DNA of 64,000 nucleotides from Brachynemurus nebulosus (taxonomy: Eukaryota > Arthropoda > Insecta > Neuroptera > Myrmeleontidae). The DNA lies in contig JAPWDM010000065.1 of NCBI GenBank assembly GCA_035578155.1, positions 72,001-136,000 on the forward strand, in the 5' to 3' direction. A model generated the notes under the pieces. The model worked only from the letters and a program-made list of their open reading frames with translations, was not told the DNA's origin and searched no databases. Made by a program: the position numbers and the translations under genes. Of this stretch, positions 57,652 to 64,000 are shown piece after piece. Positions within the stretch are counted from its first letter, which is position 1; each line of letters opens with the position of its first letter.

Positions 57652-58729
57652 ATAACCTCCTCATTCCAAATAAAAATTTTTTTTTCAAATTTTTGATTTT
57701 TTGTAAAATTTATGTTCATTACTATTAAAAGAAATAAAAAAAATCAATTTAAAAATTTTTCTTTTTTTTTTACTAAAAAAACTTGATGTCGACTATAGTA
57801 GACATTTGGAATTACGCTTACTCAATTTACATCTAAAACAATGTTAATTTCTTAAGAATTTATGGAAATAGTTGGCTAAGAAAATACAATAGATGAATGG
57901 AAAACATGTTTAATAACTGCAAAATAATAATTATTGTAATGATAATGAACATATGAGGGTTTATACATTTATAAGAGGGCTCACTTTCCAACATTTGGAA
58001 GCAGCCTTTTCCTCTGGAGTCACTTCGTTGTCATAAACAACTTTTAAATTTCTCATGATAGCAAGAAATTGGTCTTTGGGCAAGATTGCAATTGAAAAAA
58101 CCTTTGTTTTGGAATGATAGTACATTCTTGTTCTTGGAAGTCCCATTACGGACATATTGATGGAGGCACCAAAAAACCTTTTTGGTTGCTCATTATTTGG
58201 AATTAGCGGGCGCCCTTTTTTCAATATAGCTACGATTGGCTTTTTCTGTAACCAGATTGAAAATATCTTCAGAAATGTACTTACTTACATAAACATATTT
58301 TTTTAATTATTACGTAGGTGGTTTCCAAATGTCGACTATAGTAGACATAAAAGTTTCTGGCGTTACTATGACAACCAAACTCATGAGACATTCTAAACAA
58401 ATATTTAATTTCCTTCTTTGGACACTCATAATAACATATTAACCCCCACATATTTGAAAATAATTTATTTAATGTACTAAAAAGATATTTACATGCACGA
58501 AGACGCTAAGGACTACCCTTTGTAGCGATGCGCTATTTTCAAACTGCTGTGGAATATCAGCAATGAACGTGGATCCAACTGAAAAAAATTCTGTAATGTG
58601 CTGCTATCCATGAGGAAAACAGTGGCACTCCTGTCAGTGCTGTCAACCCACTCTAAAGGCGTAATAAAAATTTCCTACGAAATGTTGTTTTATGTCGACT
58701 ACGGTCGACGGTTGGAACGAGGAGGTTAA
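57652..58729. mobile_element. piggyBac-type element, decayed
   Basis: The ends CCTCCTCATTCCAA (57656) and GGAACGAGGAGG (58714-58725) are inverted repeats. TTAA follows at right (58726-58729) and ATAA precedes at left (57652-57655), a TTAA target site with one change. The palindrome TGTCGACTATAGTAGACA occurs at 57787 and 58328, and a variant at 58692, all subterminal. The transposase remnant is at 57961-58230. Confidence 0.8.
57961..58230 (-). pseudogene. piggyBac transposase fragment
   Basis: The minus strand encodes INMSVMGLPRTRMYYHSKT, ILPKDQFLAIMRNL and a final KCWKVSPLINV. This matches the N-terminal part of the piggyBac DDE domain (LP..R.YWS...., MPRDRF..I...L, R.WKI.PLI). The catalytic Asp residues lie beyond the surviving part. 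Short and dead. Confidence 0.75.
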
Positions 58730-58859
58730 ATTTGATACGAATACATATGTAGTAGAACTTAACGAATCCTGACAGTAGGGGTGAATTCTGATAGAACCGC
58801 TTATGCATATTTCTTCGTTAATGTTACGATCGCGCAAGATTATAGATCAATCTAAGTGC

Positions 58860-59127
58860 TACTTTTCAATTTCAAATATTATCGAGTGCTTGTGAAACAC
58901 TACTATGTATGATAGACTTTTGTCTGTATTTTAAACTGTAAGCACTCGATTTCCTTTGACATGACATGTCATGTTAACCAAAGGAAGTCGAGTGCTTAAA
59001 GTTTCAGTTTAGCTGAACGATAAGTGAACATATGAATACTACGTGTGTTTTAAATGCAGACAAAAGTCTGTCATACGTAGTAGTGTTTCACAAGCACTCG
59101 ATAATATTTGAAATTGAAAAGTTGTAA
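58860..59127. mobile_element. Foldback MITE, arms about 80 bp
   Basis: TTCAAATATTATCGAGTGCT and GTGAAACACTACTATGTATG (58870-58915) are mirrored at 59085-59120. An inner inverted pair, AAGCACTCGATTTCCTTTG and CAAAGGAAGTCGAGTGCTT, sits at the centre. No ORF. Confidence 0.85.
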
Positions 59128-59202
59128 CTGCTTCTCGCATTATAGAGAGTACATACACATAGGTGATTGAATGTTGTCTGTATCGGACGCCTGTCGAGCA
59201 AT

Positions 59203-59275
59203 CGATCGATGGTGTAATGGATAGCACACCTGGCTAGTTACCAGGAGATCCTGGGTTCGATTCCGGGCCGATCCG
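59203..59275 (+). tRNA. tRNA-like sequence (anticodon loop CTAGTTA, AGT)
   Basis: D-arm TGGTGTAATGGATAGCAC, perfect 5-bp anticodon stem CCTGG/CCAGG around CTAGTTA (anticodon AGT, Thr), and T-arm GGGTTCGATTCCGGG followed by GGATAATTTTTT, a Pol III-type T run. The acceptor stem pairs at 5 of 7 positions and the T stem has one mismatch, so it may be a pseudo-tRNA or the head of a SINE. A and B boxes look usable. Confidence 0.55.
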
Positions 59276-61429
59276 GATAATTTTTTCAATCACTTTGTGA
59301 TTTTTAATTTACAATCTAAGTGCTGAATTTTGTCAGTTATGAGTAAGTGGTCGGAGAAAGCGGTACACGTGACGTCTTAATATTTTGGTATCTTACAGGG
59401 ACATCATTAAATAACATCATACACTAATTTACAATTAATTTCACTTAACTATTTCCACTTATCTAATGCTTATACCTAGTAATTGTTCCCTTTTTTCTGT
59501 TTAATTATCTAGCAAAGGGGGCGTCACGATTTTAGAAATTTCATCGGTTCCTGATTATTTACTCAAGTTAGAGCTTTCAGAAAACAATGGCTTGGACGGA
59601 ATTAGAAAAATTCATAAACGGACAACATGTGGGTAGCTATTGTAATTTGGTGGGAAATAATTGGTTCAACGTGTCTACTGCCGGTAAAATCAATCATTGT
59701 TAAAAGGGTGAAAATGATTCCGGAAGATAATTATTGGCGGCCAAATACGAAAACGTATTGAGTCACAAAATGGCGCGATTCGATCACGTGGCCCTCCAGT
59801 TGCAATTGAAATCCAAGGGTATAGCTTTAATGTTAATACGTGTTTTGAAATAATCAGAATATTTAGAATGTTTTAGCAATATTTAGCAACGAACTGAGTT
59901 GGAAGGTTGAAAATGAATTTAGGTAGTTACTTGCAAATGAAACTATATTACAGTATTAACAAATAATCTGTAAACCTTTATCTAAAATGCAAAATACTGG
60001 TCAGTAATAAAAGTTGTACCTTATTTATGAATAACGGTCGGCACTTCCATAACTCGCGTGAACTCCTAAGTGTAGTATTACGATTTTGGCGCGCGATTAC
60101 ATAATTGCACTGCCCTTTTTTCAACGTATTTCAGATTTGAATAATTGCTTGAATCGAATTTTAATTAACTGAACTTTAATTAAGTCGTACAATTATTGAA
60201 ATAGTTAATCTTAAGTTACTTTGAAAATGGTAAAACCGTAGAATATTGAAAAATAGTAAAAATTAGATCGCAAATTACATAAAAAATCGTAACAAAATTA
60301 AAAATCAATCGTAACAAATCAAGTCGTAAAATCTTAAAAATTAAATCAAAATCGTAACAAATTAAATCGTAAAAATCTAAAAAAAATCAAATCAAAATCG
60401 TAACTCGGTTTTATCGTGATGGTTACTTAATTTTAATTAAAATGTAATCTCTAATTTTTTCTTCAGCGCGAGCTATGGAATTTTCGAGATATATCTCTAT
60501 CTCCTTCTAAGTATTTTTGTGCTCATTTCAATTGCTAACTGGGGGAGCTATAGTTCCTTTTGTGACAAGTAGTTCAATTTTTGGTAGCTTCGTATGTCAT
60601 CAACGATGAGACACACAGCTTGGAATTTATAAAAAACGTGAATTGTGTGTTTTCATACTTGGCGCCTTGCGAGCTGTCAGTTTGACAGTTGTGTACTAAA
60701 CAATGAACCATGAATATTTTGGTGTGTGTGTTTTTAAGTGATGAAATTGCTATTAATTGTGCTTTAAGATTATTATTTTTATTTTTACTTTTATTTATTT
60801 TCCAAATAAAGGTTGTGGTTAATATTATCTTTTTTTTCTGACTATTGTTTAGGTGATTATAAAGTGACTAGACGTTTATCTGTCTAAGGGTATAATTTTA
60901 GTATACATTTTAGTACAATGTGACAGACGTGAGAGAGAATTTTTCCGCGAGAAGCTTTTATAACACTGTATACACTCAAACATTATAATAGATCTGTACA
61001 GCTCAATTGGTCTTACAAGATTAATTCAGATTTGTGTTAATGATTACTTATATACTTCACCACTGGACGCCACTCATTCCTACATGCCCCAAAATATAGA
61101 CAATTAATTTGCGTGGCCAAGTGGCCCAATACCTACTTAATTTCCGGTTAGCCTGAACAAAATTTCAACCAAAAAATTCAAACAATTTGAAATTGGATTT
61201 GTCTGAAGTTGAATTTTTTGTATACACGCTGTATTTCATATAGCACTGCAGACGCTCGGTATATAATATTTTTTTATATATAGACAACATATTTCAGTAT
61301 TACAATAACAGTGAGATAAAAATAATTAGTACATATTTTTTTATAGTAAAAACGGCCTTGCAGTTAAGGATAATTCATTTTTATTTATACGATAAAAATA
61401 TTAATATAGTAATTAAAATTTTTTCTCCA
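59276..61429. other. Noncoding AT-rich region
   Basis: No convincing gene. A 38-codon frame at 59587 (MAWTELEKFINGQ) is unrecognised. 60240-60410 is rich in loose AAATCGTAACAAATTAAA repeats. Confidence 0.4.
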
Positions 61430-62085
61430 CTATTTGGTCTGAATAAATATATCGAAACATTTTCGATAACGGCCTTGATCTAAACTGCAATCTTTTTCAA
61501 TAACCAATAAACCGTATTGTTCTCGCCAACAAAGGGTGCAAATCGATTTAAAGATATCGAAAGGTATATCGCCGCAAACATGGTCGTTAAATATGTGCAA
61601 TAAATTTTTTAGATCTTGTTTAAATAAAAATATTAAATTTGCATTGTCTCTAAAATTAGTTGTTTTGGTATGAAACTGTAAGTTTCCGCTAGATAAAAAA
61701 CTGAAATATCTTTATGTCGACCCATACAAAAATATGCCCGTATGTTATTTTGCTTATTCGTTGCAACATCATCGAATATAAAAACCGAGTTATTTTTAGC
61801 ATTTTCGGGTGCTATAACGTCTTCGTTATTGGAAAAAGTAAAATATCTCAAACCTCTAATTGGTTTAAGAACACGCTTCAAATATTCATATTTCGGTTTG
61901 GGTGTTCCATTTGGGTGTTCTAATAAATTTAACAAAACGCTAGTCTTACCACACCTCGATGGACCAACTATTAGGCACCTTATATTATTCGGTAACAAGG
62001 GGCCATGCTTTTTGTCACCGGATGTGGGTGATATAAAATCCATGTTTTCGATTGGTAGTTCTACACCTTGCTTTATAAAACGCAA
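61430..62085 (-). pseudogene. Polinton/adintovirus-like packaging ATPase, one frameshift
   Basis: ATG at 62083-62085. The P-loop GPSRCGKTS is near residues 42-50, Walker B VFIFDDV near 101-107, then the family signatures YFCMGRHK and a Thr-Tyr..IPKQL block. After residue 150 the frame breaks (apparent 2-base insertion near 61650); the remaining C-terminal part stays open in another frame to TAG at 61430-61432. This A32/FtsK-type ATPase would pump DNA into capsids in Polinton-like viruses of insects. It is an old, inactive genomic copy. Confidence 0.8.
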
Positions 62086-62419
62086 CTTTAACGCTATTGG
62101 GACTCACTCGTTGGGACTTGAATGCGTATTCGCCAACAATGAATTTAATTGTTGCAATGATCCTCAAGTCAACAATGACAACAATGAAATTCAATGGTTT
62201 AATGATTCTAACGAGCCATTGTTGTGAATCGCAATTGATAACATTGAAAAAGATGATATTTATGCACCTGTGCGTTATAATTTTTGGTGGTTGCGAAAAG
62301 AGAATTTATTTTATTGAAAGCGATCAAATTCGTAAATTATTTGTTCGCGAAATTGCTTCATTTCAATTTCTCATGACTCTATAAATAGCACTACTCAAAA
62401 TGATTGACATTTAGTTCTA
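62086..62419. other. Spacer between divergent viral-like genes
   Basis: A possible coding remnant on the plus strand (62255-62384, two frames) is unrecognised. Confidence 0.35.
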
Positions 62420-62666
62420 ATGTTACGTTGTAAGCAACAACAGCGAGACGATCGTGAACTGATTAATTCAATAATTAACAAGTTGTCATTTGAAGCACAT
62501 ATACCTGGTTATTCTTATTGCTGATCTGGCTCGAAATTACAAGAACGGTTAGCACGAAGGCTTGTAAAGCACACGATATTGCTTACGCGCAAAGTAAAAA
62601 TCTCAGGTCGACATAAGGTTGATTTAAATACATATAAAACTATATTAAAAGACTCAATACCTAGTT
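62420..62666 (+). pseudogene. PLA2-like domain protein of Polinton/parvovirus type, decayed
   Basis: From ATG 62420 the frame reaches a PGYSYC motif (the calcium-loop region; the next Gly is a TGA stop). In another frame it reaches HDIAY, the catalytic His-Asp motif of virus-type phospholipase A2. The segment between the two motifs is shortened. Such PLA2-like proteins are encoded by insect Polinton-like elements and densoviruses. Stop, deletion and frameshift make this copy inactive. It diverges from the ATPase gene and lies just upstream of the zinc-finger frame. Confidence 0.7.
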
Positions 62667-62798
62667 AAAAGTTTATCCAACTCTAGCTGCTCTTTTGTTG
62701 TTTAAGAAAGAATAGAAGCAGGGGTATATAAGTATTGGCGCACAATGAGTTTCTAGTCAGTTGTCAAGTTACTCGCAAACAACTTACACTGTTAATCT

Positions 62799-63230
62799 AT
62801 GTATATTTGCGAATTTTGTGGTAGAACATTTACAAGAAAGTTCAATCTTTCTCGAAATTTACGTACTCAACATAATTCGTTAAATTACGTTAATGGTGCT
62901 AAGACTGATGCGAATAAGTTTAAAGATGATGCCTTATCAAATACAACTTTATCAGTACAGAATGATGGTTCTACACCTAATTATGGTAGCGACGCTTTTG
63001 GTGATGATTATACTGACAATTCAAAAAATGTTGGTGATAAAAATACATCATGCTTAATTCAAAATAACTCAGTAAATGATATTGATTACGCTTTGAGCCT
63101 CGTTGATATGATATTTGCAACTAAATCGATTAAAGCTAAATTTGATTCCATAAAGAAATCACAAAACATTTTGCAATCGATGTACAAAAATATAGTTGGG
63201 TTAATGGAAACAGACGAGAAAATAAGTTAA
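62799..63230 (+). CDS. Zinc-finger-like protein of the viral-like cluster, 143 codons
   Basis: ATG 62799. The N-terminus is a C2H2-type finger (C4, C7, ... H25) in which the first expected His is Asn20, so zinc binding is doubtful. The remainder is Asn/Asp/Ser-rich, then a helical Lys-rich part (SLVDMIFATKSIKAKFDS). It ends in a stop at 63228-63230, and related-looking coding continues in other frames to 63779. Same strand as the PLA2-like remnant and close to the packaging ATPase, so probably part of the same element. Function unknown. Confidence 0.5.
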   Translation: MYICEFCGRTFTRKFNLSRNLRTQHNSLNYVNGAKTDANKFKDDALSNTTLSVQNDGSTPNYGSDAFGDDYTDNSKNVGDKNTSCLIQNNSVNDIDYALSLVDMIFATKSIKAKFDSIKKSQNILQSMYKNIVGLMETDEKIS

Positions 63231-63779
63231 CATCTGTTACTAATGAAACACCATTACTTCAAAAATTAGCTAACCTTTTAGAACTGGCTCTAGATATTTT
63301 AATGATCAAAGAGTTTGCAGAAAAGATTAAGAACAAGCTCCCATTTCCATCAAACCAGCAAGTTTAAAGCATCATAGAATACGCAATTCAAATGAACTTG
63401 TTGAAATAGAAATATCAACTAAACATTTTAAATGCATCAACTCTACGAACGCTTGGAGTATGTTAGTAATTGGCACATTTAAAAAACAATATAAAAATTA
63501 TTAGAACTAGTTACCATCACAGCAACTGGACACGAAATTTTGAATACTTTATATAGTTTAAATATGCTAGAAGACGAAGGTGATTCTTTTCAAGCCACCA
63601 CATTTAGTTATTACCTAAAAAATCATAACAATTTAATTGAGAGCATCAATAAGCTAAAAAATACTAATGTGGGAGGAGAAATATCTTCAATAATCGATGA
63701 GTTAGCTGACATTATAAAACCGCCACCTGTGTTAAAGAAATATCTGCTAAGTGATGAAGATAGCAGTTATGAAGTTTAA
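63231..63779 (+). pseudogene. Continuation of the zinc-finger gene or a separate decayed gene
   Basis: Open pieces occur in alternating frames; the longest is 63540-63779 (79 codons, starting MNTLYSLNMLEDEGDSF, ending DEDSSYEV). The acidic C-terminus looks like a natural protein end. At least two stops separate it from the upstream frame. I do not recognise a family. Confidence 0.4.
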
Positions 63780-64000
63780 GTTTTCAAATTTATTTGTGAT
63801 TTAGATACTTACTATTATTGTGAATAAAGCAAAAAAACAATGTATATATTTATAATTATTTATATGGATGTATTTAGATAACAAAAATAATGTATGTGTA
63901 ATACACAGAGTGTTAATACACAGAGTGTTTAAAATAAAAATATGTCAATACTTATATGCCTTTATGTTTAATAACCCCTGAACCCAGTTTTCATATTTTC
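63780..64000. other. Right edge, no gene seen
   Basis: AT-rich; ATACACAGAGTGTT is repeated in tandem near 63900-63930. Confidence 0.4.

Noticed and set aside
61742..62227. 161-codon plus-strand frame
   Set aside because: Antisense to the packaging ATPase; no independent signal.

Overview
The window is AT-rich, intron-bearing eukaryotic DNA, almost certainly from an insect. The transposon families are typical of insects: Utopia-like and R4/Dong-like LINEs, I- and Jockey-type LINEs, a Penelope-like element, mariner, Tc1, hAT and piggyBac. There are also long (TA)n tracts, GT-AG introns and a Polinton-like cluster. A hemipteran host is possible but not proven. I see no intact conserved host protein-coding gene; the window is a transposon graveyard with at least two recent arrivals.

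Layout. 1-5800: two broken halves of I-type LINEs facing each other, the left one split by a 995-bp hAT relic with a perfect 8-bp target duplication, which itself holds a 168-bp nested element. 6460-7840: a LINE reverse-transcriptase scrap and a Penelope-like fragment between inverted terminal repeats. 8911-10503, 22067-23755 and 34817-36535: three copies of an unclassified repeat of about 1.7 kb. 11562-16115: the most striking locus, a minus-strand composite insertion with U2 snRNA nt 1-36, a 97-bp tail of a U2-targeting LINE, U2 nt 40-59 and a full-length Utopia-like LINE with an intact 1286-codon ORF, all between 32-bp identical direct repeats. 16116-16860: a 120-bp tandem repeat. 17784-19730: an internally deleted Jockey LINE. 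20531-21067: mariner. 21516-23916: hAT with transposase N-terminus.

24900-45800: mostly AT-rich noncoding DNA with MITEs, Helitron-like ends, a Tc1 tail, a perfect palindrome, and a multi-exon decayed YqaJ-nuclease gene (33075-36761, minus) whose first intron holds a copy of the 1.7-kb repeat. 45790-55793: four-level nesting. A LINE RT gene is split by a long inverted-repeat element; its right arm is split by a LINE 3' fragment ending in (TTA)n; that tail is the target of an almost intact R4/Dong-like LINE. The inverted-repeat element also carries a 1-kb CAG...CTG element with seven evenly spaced perfect heat-shock-element trimers in inverted 103-bp arrays. 56640-59275: a truncated LINE, a piggyBac relic, a foldback MITE and a tRNA-like sequence. 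61430-63779: a decayed Polinton/adintovirus-like module (packaging ATPase, PLA2-like protein, zinc-finger protein).

The coding units do not form a host pathway; they are unrelated mobile-element proteins. The best candidates for unusual biology are the U2/Utopia composite, the heat-shock-element array and the TAA-targeted Dong-like insertion.
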